64,000 nt of DNA from CAKSQF01 sp963628435 (GTDB taxonomy: Bacteria > Bacillota > Clostridia > Oscillospirales > CAG-272): contig CAVGEY010000009.1 in NCBI GenBank assembly GCA_963628435.1, positions 1 through 64,000 on the forward strand, read 5' to 3'. The notes under the pieces are model-generated. The model had not been told where the DNA came from. It ran no database searches and worked only from the letters and a program-made list of their open reading frames with translations. This document shows, in pieces, positions 16,788 to 27,700 of the stretch (the first letter of the stretch is position 1; every line of letters begins with the position of its first letter). The position numbers and the translations under genes were made by a program.

Positions 16788-17987
16788 TTGAAAACTTATA
16801 AATACAGAGGCCTCTCCGAGGACGGCGTAAAAGTATCGGGCGTCATTCAGGCGTATGATGAATTTGAAGCTGTTTCAAGCCTGCGCGATACCTGCTCGAT
16901 TATCACGAAAATCGAACCCGTAAAAGAGAGCCGTTCCGCAATCGCCGCCGATAAACTCAAAATCAGCGATAAAGATTTGTCGATTATCTGCTCGCAGTTT
17001 TCGATTATCCTGACATCGGGTATGTCGATTGACAGATGTGTCGAAATGGTTGCCGCACAGGCAAAGAATAAATCAATACGGCACATGCTCGAAAAAGTTT
17101 CGGAGGATGTGTCGGGCGGATACAGCCTTGCGCAGAGCTTTTCGAATAACTGCCCCAAACTTCCCGTAACCTTTATCGAAACCGTTCGTGCGGGAGAGCA
17201 GGCGGGTACACTCGAACTCTGTTTTGAACGCCTCTATAAATATTACGATAAATCGGCGAAGACTCGCGCAAAAATCATAAGTACATTGACCTACCCCGCA
17301 ATGGTGCTTGCCGTTGCCGTGATAGTCTTTATGATTATAATGATTTTCGCCGTTCCGATGTTCACCAAAACTTTCAAAGAATTCGGAACCGAACTTCCCG
17401 CGATTACAAAAGGACTTATCGCATTTTCCGACTTTATAACCGGCTACTGGTGGGCGATTGTCGGTGCGATTCTGCTTTTCTTCTTCATTCGTATGATGAT
17501 GCGCCGTACCGAAAAAGGACGGCTCTCTCAGGCCGAGGGCAAGATTTACCGCTCTCCTCTGCGCAGACTCTATATTATGAGCGCCGCCTCTCAGTTTGCC
17601 TCCACAATGGCGACAATGCTGACCGCGGGACTGCCGATAGTCCGCTCGCTTGAGGTGACGTCCGGCGTTATCTCGAATTACGCAGTCGCGCGCGGTATAC
17701 GCTCGGTAAGACAGGGAGTGGAGCAGGGACGCAGTCTTGTCGACTGCATGAGCGAAAATAAATGCTTCCCCAAACTGCTTTCCGAAATGACCGGTGTCGG
17801 CGAACGTTCGGGTAATCTCGAACAGACTCTCACCGTCGTCGGTGAATATTTCGATAATGAAGTCGGTATCATGACCGACAGAATACTTTCCATGCTTGAA
17901 CCCGCGATAACAATCGGCCTTGCGGTAATAACGGTTGTTCTGCTTCTCGCCGTTTACCTCCCGCTCTTCCAGATGTATAACTTTTAA
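16788..17987 (+). CDS. pilC: Type IV pilus inner-membrane platform protein PilC
   Basis: 399 residues with two GspF/PilC cytoplasmic helical bundles (about 60-185 and 265-385) separated by TM helices: one near 165-190, one near 215-240 and one at the C-terminus (TIGLAVITVVLLLAVYLPLF). The family signature GERSGNLEQTL occurs in the second half, with GEQAGTLELCFERL as its counterpart in the first. It links the ATPases to the pilus base. It starts with TTG, 7 nt after GAGAGGTG; there is no ATG before the conserved YKYRGLSEDG opening. It is 20 bp downstream of pilT. Confidence 0.94.
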   Translation: MKTYKYRGLSEDGVKVSGVIQAYDEFEAVSSLRDTCSIITKIEPVKESRSAIAADKLKISDKDLSIICSQFSIILTSGMSIDRCVEMVAAQAKNKSIRHMLEKVSEDVSGGYSLAQSFSNNCPKLPVTFIETVRAGEQAGTLELCFERLYKYYDKSAKTRAKIISTLTYPAMVLAVAVIVFMIIMIFAVPMFTKTFKEFGTELPAITKGLIAFSDFITGYWWAIVGAILLFFFIRMMMRRTEKGRLSQAEGKIYRSPLRRLYIMSAASQFASTMATMLTAGLPIVRSLEVTSGVISNYAVARGIRSVRQGVEQGRSLVDCMSENKCFPKLLSEMTGVGERSGNLEQTLTVVGEYFDNEVGIMTDRILSMLEPAITIGLAVITVVLLLAVYLPLFQMYNF

Positions 17988-18012
17988 GTAGAAGCATGAT
18001 TTTCGGTATCGT

Positions 18013-18037
18013 TTGTCTGTTTTCAACCCGCAGACAA
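18013..18037 (+). other. Stem-loop in the pilin leader
   Basis: TTGTCTG at 18013-18019 pairs with CAGACAA at 18031-18037, in the 95-nt gap before the pilin ATG. It may stabilise or process the pilin message. An AT-rich TTTATAAAAT follows, but no good -35 matches it. Confidence 0.4.
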
Positions 18038-18082
18038 TGTATACATACAGACTTTATAAAATAATCGGAAGGAGAACTTCTA

Positions 18083-18463
18083 ATGAAACTTAACAGAAAA
18101 GGTTTTACCCTTATGGAAATGCTGATCGTTGTAGCGATCATCGCAATCCTTATTGCTATTATGATTCCGACATTCACGGCTCAGCTCGAGAAAGCTCGTG
18201 AAGCAGCAGACCTTGCCAACATTCGTGCTGCATACGCAGAAGCTATGGTTGAATATCTTGACACGGGTGCAGCAGTATCCGTTGAATCTGAAAAAATGAC
18301 ACAGTCTAATAGCACTTGGGACAATATAACATGGCCTGAATACCTCGGCACAGCGGTTGCACCTGAAAAAGGCAAAACCGTTACAGTTAACGTTGCAGCT
18401 GACGGCACAGTTTCGGTTAATGTCACAGGCAGCTCAACAACAACAACACCTGCTGGTAACTAA
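18083..18463 (+). CDS. pilA: Major type IV prepilin
   Basis: 126 residues. A short positively charged leader MKLNRKG is followed by the class III cleavage site and N-terminal helix FTLMEMLIVVAIIAILIAIM, with Glu at mature position +5 as needed for methylation and assembly. The mature protein is about 119 residues, with a charged alpha-1 continuation (AQLEKAREAADLANIRAAY), a small beta domain, and a Ser/Thr-rich tail SSTTTTPAGN. There are no cysteines, so no disulphide D-loop. AAGGAG lies 10 nt upstream. Codon choice (GCA/GCT alanines, few TCG serines) differs from neighbouring genes in the way expected for high expression. It is followed by a stable hairpin before the peptidase gene. Confidence 0.94.
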   Translation: MKLNRKGFTLMEMLIVVAIIAILIAIMIPTFTAQLEKAREAADLANIRAAYAEAMVEYLDTGAAVSVESEKMTQSNSTWDNITWPEYLGTAVAPEKGKTVTVNVAADGTVSVNVTGSSTTTTPAGN

Positions 18464-18521
18464 TATAACCATCATACCAATTTGTTTTCGGCTTATGTCG
18501 AAAAAGTGAGCTCATGATTTT

Positions 18522-18550
18522 CGCAGGGGCGGAGGGTTGCCGTCCCTGCG
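18522..18550 (+). terminator. Stem-loop between pilin and prepilin peptidase genes
   Basis: CGCAGGGGCGG (18522-18532) pairs with CCGTCCCTGCG (18540-18550) with one G-T wobble and a 7-nt loop. No T-run follows, so it is more likely a partial terminator or an RNA-stabilising 3' structure that raises pilin mRNA over the downstream genes. Confidence 0.5.
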
Positions 18551-18574
18551 GCTTAAATCGGAAAGGAAACGACT

Positions 18575-19423
18575 ATGCTGCACCTGTCACTCGGACTTGA
18601 CATCTATATAGCTTTTATCTCGTTCGTTCTCGGTGCCTGCGTCGGCTCTTTCCTTAACTGTATGTCATGGCGCATTGTTCACGGTATGTCGCCTCTGAAA
18701 GGCCGCTCTGTCTGCGATGTCTGCGGGCATACACTGTCCGCGACAGACCTCGTCCCGATTTTCTCTTATCTTTTTCATCGCGGAAAATGCCGCTATTGCG
18801 GCGCGAAACTCTCGTCAGCTCATCTTTTTGCCGAAACGCTGACCGGACTTGTCTTCCTGATTTTTGTTTTCAGATATGATATTTCGCTCCAGCTTCTCGA
18901 AATGCTGCTTTTTGCATGTATTCTGCTCGCCTCATCCTTCGCGGATCTGGAGGGGTATATCATTCCCGACCGCTATGTAATCGCCGGAATAGTTCTGCGT
19001 ATACCTTTTTATTTCCTGCTGCCCGATTTTCGCGGGAATCTCATCGATTCTCTTATCGGCGGATTTGCCGTCGGCGGCGGACTTCTCCTTCTCGTTCTTG
19101 TTTACGAGAAAATACGCAAAATCGAGGCGATGGGCGGCGGTGATATAAAACTGCTTTTCGTTACAGGTCTTTATCTCGGCTGGGCGAAGAACATTCTCTG
19201 CCTGCTTCTTGCCTGCCTGCTCGGAATCATATTCGCGCTGGTGACGCAAAAGATAAAACAGAAGAAAAACGCAAAAAAATCTAAAAAGAATAAAAAGAAA
19301 AAAGCCGATGCCGATGATGCCTCCGAAAAGATTTTCCCGTGGGGGCCGTCAATAGCGGCTGCGGCGATAATCGCACTGCTCGTCGGCGATAAAATAATAA
19401 AAGCATATCTGCAACTTTTTTAA
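18575..19423 (+). CDS. pilD: Type IV prepilin peptidase
   Basis: 282-residue integral membrane aspartic protease and N-methyltransferase. The N-terminal domain has GSFLNCMSWRI and two zinc cysteine pairs, CDVC (46-49) and CRYC (71-74). The peptidase aspartates lie in FADLEGYIIPD (about 122-131) and GGGDIKLL (about 187-194). Eight or so hydrophobic segments are visible. Unusually, a lysine-rich cytoplasmic insert (residues about 226-250, KKSKKNKKKK) precedes the last TM helix. It should process the major pilin, the giant pilin and the minor pilins of this locus. SD AAAGGAAA precedes the ATG. Confidence 0.95.
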   Translation: MLHLSLGLDIYIAFISFVLGACVGSFLNCMSWRIVHGMSPLKGRSVCDVCGHTLSATDLVPIFSYLFHRGKCRYCGAKLSSAHLFAETLTGLVFLIFVFRYDISLQLLEMLLFACILLASSFADLEGYIIPDRYVIAGIVLRIPFYFLLPDFRGNLIDSLIGGFAVGGGLLLLVLVYEKIRKIEAMGGGDIKLLFVTGLYLGWAKNILCLLLACLLGIIFALVTQKIKQKKNAKKSKKNKKKKADADDASEKIFPWGPSIAAAAIIALLVGDKIIKAYLQLF

Positions 19424-19451
19424 TCTTCTCGGAAAGTGAGGGTTCTGTACT

Positions 19452-20438
19452 ATGGGCCGAAATCTAATCGCATTTGATATTGGTGAATCTCAGGTCAAAA
19501 TCGCATGGTATAATGGGAACACAAGAAAAAAGACGGTCTGCGCCCCTCTGATTGACAATCTTGTGTCTGGCGGAGAAATTCTCTCTATGGATGCAATGGC
19601 CGATTTTCTTCGTGATATCGTAAACGAGAATCATATTCCGCACGCATCAGCGGCGGTTATTCTTCCGGCGTCTCTCGTATTTACCCGTAATATCGATGTG
19701 CCCGCAATGACCGATTCACAGCTCGGATATAACCTTCCTTATGAATTTAAGGACTATCTTACCGAGGAAAAGAGCAGCTATTATTTCGATTATGCCGTAC
19801 AGGAACTCGTAAAAGACGAGCAGGGAAACGCAAGCCAGATGCATCTGTTTGCCTGCGCCGCACTTAAAAAGACGATTGCCGATTACCGCGAAATGTTTCA
19901 TCGCGCGGGCTTCCGTCTTAAATCGGTTATTCCGGAGGAATCGGCGTATGCCGCACTTCTCATGGCTGCGCCCGAAGTCGAGGGCGATACCTGCTTTCTC
20001 GATATAGGCTATAATGCCGTTCGTATGCTCTTCTACAGAGGCGATTCGTTCGTTACCCGCCGTACCGTAAATCTCGGTACCCGCGATTTGGTGCAGACAC
20101 TCTCCGAACTGCGCGGAGTCGATACTCACATGGCACATGAGCATCTGCGCAGCAACTACGAAAACGCGCTGAATGAACCCGCGCTTCTCGATTTGTATCA
20201 TAATATGGCGGTCGAGATAATGAAGGTTGCAAACTTCTATAATTATAATAACCGCGAGCAGATGCTGAAACGCATATATCTGTGCGGCGGCGGTACCGCG
20301 ATTACACCGCTTCGCGACGCCATATCCGAGCTTACCGATTTCGAGCTCTGCTCGGCGGCAGACTGGATGCCGTCAAGCGCCGATATCGAAAGTCCGTGGC
20401 TTTATGTTAAAGCCGTCGGCTGCGCGTTGCAGGCATAA
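19452..20438 (+). CDS. pilM: Type IV pilus assembly protein PilM-like (actin-like ATPase)
   Basis: 328 residues with an actin/FtsA-like fold. The phosphate-1 loop is IAFDIGESQVKIAW at residues 5-18, DIGYNAVRMLFYRG near 180 forms phosphate 2, and YLCGGGTAITPLRDAI near 276 is the adenosine motif. A PilM-type insert with PYEFKDYL is near residue 97. PilM is cytoplasmic and binds the N-terminal tail of PilN, and the next gene indeed has a basic N-terminal tail before its TM helix. It lies 28 bp after pilD and 12 bp before the PilN-like gene. Confidence 0.88.
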   Translation: MGRNLIAFDIGESQVKIAWYNGNTRKKTVCAPLIDNLVSGGEILSMDAMADFLRDIVNENHIPHASAAVILPASLVFTRNIDVPAMTDSQLGYNLPYEFKDYLTEEKSSYYFDYAVQELVKDEQGNASQMHLFACAALKKTIADYREMFHRAGFRLKSVIPEESAYAALLMAAPEVEGDTCFLDIGYNAVRMLFYRGDSFVTRRTVNLGTRDLVQTLSELRGVDTHMAHEHLRSNYENALNEPALLDLYHNMAVEIMKVANFYNYNNREQMLKRIYLCGGGTAITPLRDAISELTDFELCSAADWMPSSADIESPWLYVKAVGCALQA

Positions 20439-20450
20439 GGAGGCGCTCAG

Positions 20451-21050
20451 ATGAATAATATTTTAACCAAACCGATTAAAATCAAAACCGAAAAATATCC
20501 GACAAAGCGCCGCGTAAATCTCGCAAAACGCGAAAATAACACTCAGAATCTTGTTATGCTTATCATCGGAATCGCGCTGATTGCCGTTCTTTGCTTCCTC
20601 GTTACGAAAATCGGCGTAATCGATCAGTTCGCAAGACTTCGCGAAGCCGAAGGCGAATATAATAAGGTACACAATCAGCACGTGGAACTGGATAAAGCCA
20701 TTGAAGATTATCCGAATGTCGAACATGAATACCACACCTATTCGAGAAAATGGATGACAGGCGAAAACGGTGTTGCCGTGTCCGTCGACCGTCTTAAAGT
20801 GCTCGATCTGCTTGAGGCACGCCTTATGTCATGCGGAACGGTCAACTCGTTCGTCGTAGACGATGATGTCGTAATAGCAAAGATGTCGGGTATGAACCTT
20901 GAGGAAATTTCGGCGATGTTTGCCGAACTTCAGCGTCAGCCGATAGTTAAGAACGCGGTGCTTACAATCGCTTCGACCGCGCGGGATGCCGACGAAAAAC
21001 TTGATTTTTCGATAACAGTCAAGCTTCAGCCGGAAGAGGAGGAGAAATGA
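20451..21050 (+). CDS. PilN-like pilus alignment protein
   Basis: 199 residues. A basic cytoplasmic tail (1-30, containing PTKRRVNLAKRE) leads into one TM helix (about 34-52), a coiled coil (about 55-85) and a ferredoxin-like C-terminal domain ending in an acidic tail. This is the PilN/GspL-C architecture. The call rests on architecture and its place between PilM and PilO; sequence similarity is low, as is usual. It overlaps the next gene by 4 bp (ATGA). Confidence 0.75.
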   Translation: MNNILTKPIKIKTEKYPTKRRVNLAKRENNTQNLVMLIIGIALIAVLCFLVTKIGVIDQFARLREAEGEYNKVHNQHVELDKAIEDYPNVEHEYHTYSRKWMTGENGVAVSVDRLKVLDLLEARLMSCGTVNSFVVDDDVVIAKMSGMNLEEISAMFAELQRQPIVKNAVLTIASTARDADEKLDFSITVKLQPEEEEK

Positions 21051-21589
21051 TGACACGTGCCTTTACGACTCGGGAGAAAATTCTTCTCGTTGTTCTTGCG
21101 GTAATGATTATCGCAATCGCTTATTTCAAACTCATTCTTGAGCCGATTAACGACTCGATTGCACAGTATCAGTCCAATGCCGATATCGAGCAGGATGAAA
21201 TAACACAGGATACAATCACCCTTACCCGTATGCGCGCAATGCAGAAAGAGCTTGACGAGCTGAAAGAATCGGGAAATAATAAACCCCTGCCGGCGTATGA
21301 TAATGCCGATGCGCTGCTTGTCGAACTCAACACAACGCTTAGCAGCGCAAGGAGCTATTCGCTCAATTTCGGCAGCACATATACGCTGGAATCGAACACA
21401 TATATTGTTTGCCGTCCGCTCACGCTCGTTTTCAAAGCCGATGATTATTCGACGGCGCGCAGTATATTGAATACTCTGCACGAGAGTGATAATATTAACC
21501 AGATATCCGACTTGTCGATAAACTTTAATAACAGCGATTCGAGCGTCGATGTAACGCTCAGTATCAGCTATTACGAGCTTGTCGGTTGA
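21047..21589 (+). CDS. PilO-like pilus alignment protein
   Basis: 180 residues: a short cytoplasmic start, a TM helix at about 12-30 (ILLVVLAVMIIAIAYF), a coiled coil (about 35-80) and an alpha/beta domain with LVFKADDYSTARSILNTLH near 129. This matches PilO/GspM, the partner of PilN. Two adjacent ATG codons (21047, 21050) follow GAGGAGGAG; either may be used. Confidence 0.75.
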   Translation: MMTRAFTTREKILLVVLAVMIIAIAYFKLILEPINDSIAQYQSNADIEQDEITQDTITLTRMRAMQKELDELKESGNNKPLPAYDNADALLVELNTTLSSARSYSLNFGSTYTLESNTYIVCRPLTLVFKADDYSTARSILNTLHESDNINQISDLSINFNNSDSSVDVTLSISYYELVG

Positions 21590-21600
21590 TATGCAGACAG

Positions 21601-21630
21601 ACCGGAACCCGTTTATTAGGTCCCGGTTTT
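21601..21630 (+). terminator. Weak terminator before the giant pilin gene
   Basis: ACCGGAACC pairs with GGTCCCGGT (one mismatch) around a 9-nt loop and is followed by TTTCC. It may lower read-through from pilO into the giant gene. Confidence 0.5.
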
Positions 21631-21719
21631 CCGCATATATTGAATTAAATTTATTTTTGTCGAAATTTTGAAATTTCAACCCGATTCGGTCCCGTTTATT
21701 CGGCATGGAGGGAAAAGAT

Positions 21720-24700
21720 ATGAACAATAGGAAAGGATTTCGTAAAAACCGTCTGCGTGCCGGCTTTACACTTGTAGAGCTGGTGGTCGCCGTCGCTATT
21801 TTGGCGGTGCTTGTAACCGTTACCATGTTTTCATTGGTTTCGATACGCAAACAGCTTCGCCAGAAGGAGCTTGACAGCAAGGCGGAAACAATCTATGTGA
21901 GCGCGATGTGGCGGATGACCGAACTGCGCGCCTCGGGCTACGAAGTTCTTTATCAGTATACAGACGGCGGCAACGGAGTAAAAAAACTCGGTGTCGTTCC
22001 GGTTGACGCGGATTCGAACACCGAACTGCGCGATGATACGCTCTGTTATATCGAATCGTCGAAGACAGGCGGCGTAACAGGCGAAGCCGCATCCGCACTT
22101 CTGCCGGTTGACAGTCTGGATGAGGAACTCCGCTCAAATCAGTGGCATATAGAATACGATCCCGAAAGCGGAAGTATATACGGTGTATTTTACAGTGAAT
22201 CGGGCGATATTCCGAATGACGCGGGCGAACTTGATAACCTTCGCATAAAAAAACGCAGACTTGCGGCAGGCGCGACCGTCGGCTATTACGGCGGCGACCT
22301 CTCTCAGATAGAATCGACCGAATCGCTTTTCCCCGGTATAACCGTCGAAAATAAAGAAGAACTTACGGCAACATTCTATTGCAATAACCCCACGACAAAC
22401 GGAAAGCTGACATTCGAGATAACTCTTTCGGACGGCACAAACAGCTATAAACGCACGATAAAGCATGATGAGCTGACACAGGTAACCGCGCGTACCTATA
22501 AATATGTCTGGACGCTCGACAGCTTAAAATCGGATGCATCACGCTTCTATGAGCAGACCGAGCATAAACTTGCCTGCGGCACAAAACTGAATATTACGCT
22601 TAAAGCAAGCAGTTCGGATACCCTTGTGGATGACGTAACCGTCGATACCGCGACAAACAGTCTGTTTGCCTACCGTAAGGAAATGTCATCCGATACCGCA
22701 GTGATTTCGTACGCGCGTCATCTGCAGAATCTTGACAGTGACTCGCGCGTATCCTCGAAAATCACGAAGGCCGTTCAGATAAGCGATATATCATTCGAAG
22801 ATAATATAAACGACGACACCGACTGGTACTCGCTTTACGGTGACGATTTCAAGCCGATTGAAAACGACAGCCTGACCTCTTATGACGGGCAGTCGTCGGC
22901 AGGCGATTCTGAACTGTCTACGGCAATTTATTCGCTTCATATACAAAACTCGGATAATACCGAGGCGGGACTTTTCCGCACATTCTCCGGCGAAATCAAA
23001 AATGTCACGCTGACGGGTACCCGTATCGATAAGGGCAGCGATGTCGGCGGACTTGTCGGCAAGGCGGACGGTAAACTGACCGTCGAAAACTGCCGTGTCT
23101 ACCTGAGTGCGGTAATGGGCGATCTCGATAATATCGAAACGGCCGAAGCCGTCGAAGAACTCGAACCGCAGATTTGCGGTGATACCGTCGGCGGACTCAT
23201 CGGACGCAGCACCGCGTCTGTTTCAATCAAAAATTCGTTTGCCGCAACCGTTATAAAAGGCAATACATACGCCGGCGGACTTGTCGGAAAGGTTGACGGA
23301 AAACTTGCAGCAGCTGACATTTATGCCGACTGCTACCTTGTATCGAAGACAACCGGCGGACTTTTCGGCACATCATCAACCGATTCGTCGATTGAAATTG
23401 AAAATTTCTACGCCGTCGGCTATCAGTCGGCATCTGTCGGCGAGGCGGGAATTGTATACGGTAATATCAAATCGGCAAAGAACGGATATTCCGCCTGCAG
23501 CTTCACGACATCCGCGGGACTTACCGTCTATTCTACCGCAAAATCGGGTGATATGTCGAATGTCTATTACCTTTCGGGCGGAAATTCGGTTGAAGGCAGC
23601 TCATATATCTCGTATGAAGAACTGAGCAAAAACGGCACCGAAAAACTCGGAAATGAGTTTACCGCCAATTCGGGCGATGCCACCTATCCGTATAATCTGC
23701 TCGAACAGGGACTTTCCACATATTCTTATCCTCGACTCTCGACTCTTGACCACTACGGCGACTGGCAGGCCGAATTCGAGTCGGGCAGACTCGTATATTT
23801 CGAACGCTATGCCGACGGAAGTTACGGCTTCGAAGGTGCAAACCTTTCTACTCTTTCAAACAGCAAAGTTGCGGTCGGTGACGGCTATGCGATTGCCTAT
23901 ACATCCGAAACAAGGCCGGACGCGTCTGCTTCTGTAACCGTTAAATACGGCAAGAATGAGGACAGCCTGACATTTACCGCAGATACACAGTATGAAGTCG
24001 TATACGACAATACGACATATTGCCTTGTCCCGCTTCCGAAGAAAGTGTCCAATCCGACACTTGATAAGTCTGTCGAAAGCTTCTATCAGAAGATTACGGT
24101 GGCGGATGACGGCGGCGAAACCGAATATTACTATAACCCGTATTTCGCAAAGACGGTCACAACCAATGATAAAACACCCGATGCTCCGTCTGTGATTTAT
24201 GTCCGTACGGCGCGTCAGCTTTACGCGATGAGCCTCTACTATAATAAATATGCCGACGAAACATTAAAGAGTACATTCAGTCAGGAACTTGACATCGATT
24301 ACAGCGGCTACCTCTGGAATGAATATTCGTCGTCAGCTATCGTAAGACAGGCTCCGATTGACGGCGAAAACGGCTTTGTCGCGGCGTATAACGGAAACTG
24401 CCATACAATAACCGGAATATCGATTGAATCGACCGCCGCCGATACCGGACTTTTCGGAACGGTCGGCTCGAAGGGATCGCTTCAGAATATCTTCCTGACA
24501 GGACGTGTCGGTAAAGAATCGGTATCCCGCCGCACAAATAACGGCGTTGCGGCATACGGCAGCCGTGATTCGTCCGAGATCGGCGCACTTGTCGGCGTCA
24601 ATAACGGAACGATTACCAACTGCTCTGTGAGCGGCTATTCAATCAGCTACTACGGATATAACCGAAATACAGTATATGTCGGCGGACTCGTGGGCGAGAA

Positions 24701-27700
24701 TAACGGCACGATAAGCCGCTGCTCGTCGGATGCGTCGGGCATAGAACTTGCCGAACATATTTCGTATGCATACGCAGGCGGATTTGTCGGTAAAAACAGC
24801 GGAACTATCGCAAACTGCTATACAACCGGCCGTATCAGCGTGCTCAGCGCAAAGAGCAGTACGGTTTGGATAGGCGGATTCGCGGGCAATAACGCAAACG
24901 GCGTAACGCGTAAATGTTACTCGGCGGTCGCGCTCGTCTCTTCGGGATCTTCCGAATCTTACGGCTTTGCGCGCATCGGCGGAGCGGTTATAGACTGCCG
25001 CTACCTTGACGGCGGTACATATTCGTATGCCGGAGAGATTTACGCATATAACGCATCTTCCAATACCTTCACAAAGAACGGACTTGCCGCCGGCGTGATG
25101 ATAACCGGAAGAGAATTGCAAAACCTTAACCTTTCGGGCTTTAAGAAAGCCGACAGCTCGAAAAATCACGATGAAACCGGCACGGCATCCGATAATTATC
25201 TCTATCCCGCGGTAGTAACCGCAAACGGAAAGACCGTGCATTTCGGCAACTGGCCGATACAGGAAAATATCGGATCACTCGGCATATTCTATTGGGAATA
25301 TGAGGATTACGGATCGAATAACGGCTATCACTTCAGCTATCTCGGCACCGATAACGGCGAAATGATAAGCGGAAACTCGCTCTGTACCGAACATGATGAC
25401 GGCGGCGTTGTCACCTCTTACGGCTACGGCTATTTCTATAAGACAGACGGCGTAAAACCGACCTTTGCCGCATCCGATACAAATCTCGGAAGCATCAGCA
25501 GAGAGGCGAGCGAAGAAATCGCCGAACAGATGTCCGGATATACCTTTGTCGCATACGTTACGGGTGAGGAAAGCGGCAAACTGCATACCACAAAATATAC
25601 GCAGAATGTCACATGGACACTGACATATACCGACAGAACAACAGGCAGTTCGGTATATACCTATTCGGTATGTCCTTTCTTCGGCAACTCAATCAGCCTT
25701 GATTCGCTGAAACTTTCGGGACAGACCGCCGTCTCAACCGGTAACGCCAAACCCGGTACAAGCGGTAATACCTACGAAATCCGCTCGGAAGCTCAGCTTC
25801 AGTTCATAAACTGGAACAGCTATAAGCAGACGGCGACATATTCGATTATGAGTTCAAACTATTCGGCAGAATCGAGCGATACGGCAACCCGAACAGAGAC
25901 AACATATGACTGGTGGGGAAGGCCGAGTACAAAAGATGTACCTTATAATATCCCGGTTCGCGACCGCTATCCCTATCTGCTTTCGGGCGACCCCGACAGC
26001 ACCCCTACAAAGACACTTGATCTTTATTGGACGCAGTCGCACGACTTGGACGCATACGCCGAAAACGGAAATAAAAATGTCAATTTCACTCCTATCGGCA
26101 GCTTCTATGACAAGAGCGGAAACGCTAGCGCCGACTCAACCGCATATATTGCCTACTTCCCGTACAAGTATGACGGACAGTCGTATACAATTAAAAATAT
26201 CGAAATTCATTCCACATGTCAGGCTGTCGGTCTGTTCGGTGTAACGGCAGGCGCACAGCTGCAGAATATCGTCATGTATTCCGAGTACGGCAACACCATC
26301 GAGCATAACTCGAATGAAGCCAACTGGTATACTCTCGGCGGACTTGCAGGACTTGCGGGCAGCCGTAAATCATCGGCAACCGACACTACCGAAAGCTATT
26401 TCAAAAACTGCACCGTGTCAGGTTATAATATCGTGGACAGTCACTCAAATGACCCCGGCTGGGGCGGCGGATGTGTCGGCGGACTTGTCGGCATGACCAA
26501 TATGGATATTGAGAACTGTTCGGCTGTCAATGATATAAATCTTAAACCTACATATAACCAGGGTTGGAAAAACCTCCGTGTGGGCGGTATCGCGGGTGTT
26601 GCACGTGCTACGATCAATTCCTGCTATGCGGGAGGTTCAATAGTCAGCAATGTAACTCAGAATGACTCGGGCAATCAGAGCACTATGTCTATATGGGTAG
26701 GCGGCATTGCAGGCGGTATCGTTGTCCGTAACACCGGCAACCTCTCAACGCTTGTCGGATTCTGCAACCGTACTCTTCTTGTCGCTAACTGTTACAGCTT
26801 TGTTGATATGCCCGCAGGACCTAAAACACTCGGACAGACCGGTTATAAGCATGTTCGCGCATCCATGTCGATTGCGTCCAACGGCGAAATGCTGACACCT
26901 TCAAACTGGTTTACAAAGACGGGAGCGATAGGCGTTGCGGCAAGAAATGTCCGCATTTATAACTGCTACGCGCTTGAGAGCAAAATTTCGGAAACCACCG
27001 ATTACAAAAACTTTAAGAATTATACAAGCTTTAACGGTACAGATATAGCAACCCTTGACACAAACAGTAATAAAGACCATGTCTATGTTTACAATAACCG
27101 CTCAATGTATTTGAGCTTTGACGAGATGGCCGATGCGGCAACTCTTGCCGGATGGCTCAATACCAAGCAGTCAAACGCCGTATATGATACGTGGACGACC
27201 AATGCATATAGGGACAGCCGCGACGATACCTATACTACTCCGCTTTCGGGCAACTTCTCCACGGTAACGGTAACCGAACACGGCGTTTCGATTGACGGTA
27301 AATACAGCTATCCAGGAACAGACAGCTCGCTTGACGGTATAAACTATCCGTTCCCGACCGTTCTTACACAGACCGACGTTTTCGGAAATACCGTAAATGT
27401 TCATTACGGCGCATGGCCGAAATCGGGTATATACTGGGACGAAACATCGGTATCGCTTGATCTCTATTCAAACAGAAAGGCAGGCGACGGCGGAGAAACC
27501 GTTCCGCTTGTCTCGGTAAAACTCAGACTCTACGGCAGCATCAGAAAGACGCTCACAAAGAACGGCATCACAATTCGCGATGATATCGGACAGATTCTCG
27601 CTGATGGCGATATCCCGTTTGAGGTTTACTCGGTATCCTCCTATGCCGAAGACAGCATCGGCGGTTACTATATCGTAACATTCAGGGGCATAAAAGAGGG

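Noticed and set aside
17073..18026. Minus-strand open frame opposite pilC
   Set aside because: Its residues are the reverse reading of PilC; no SD or motif.
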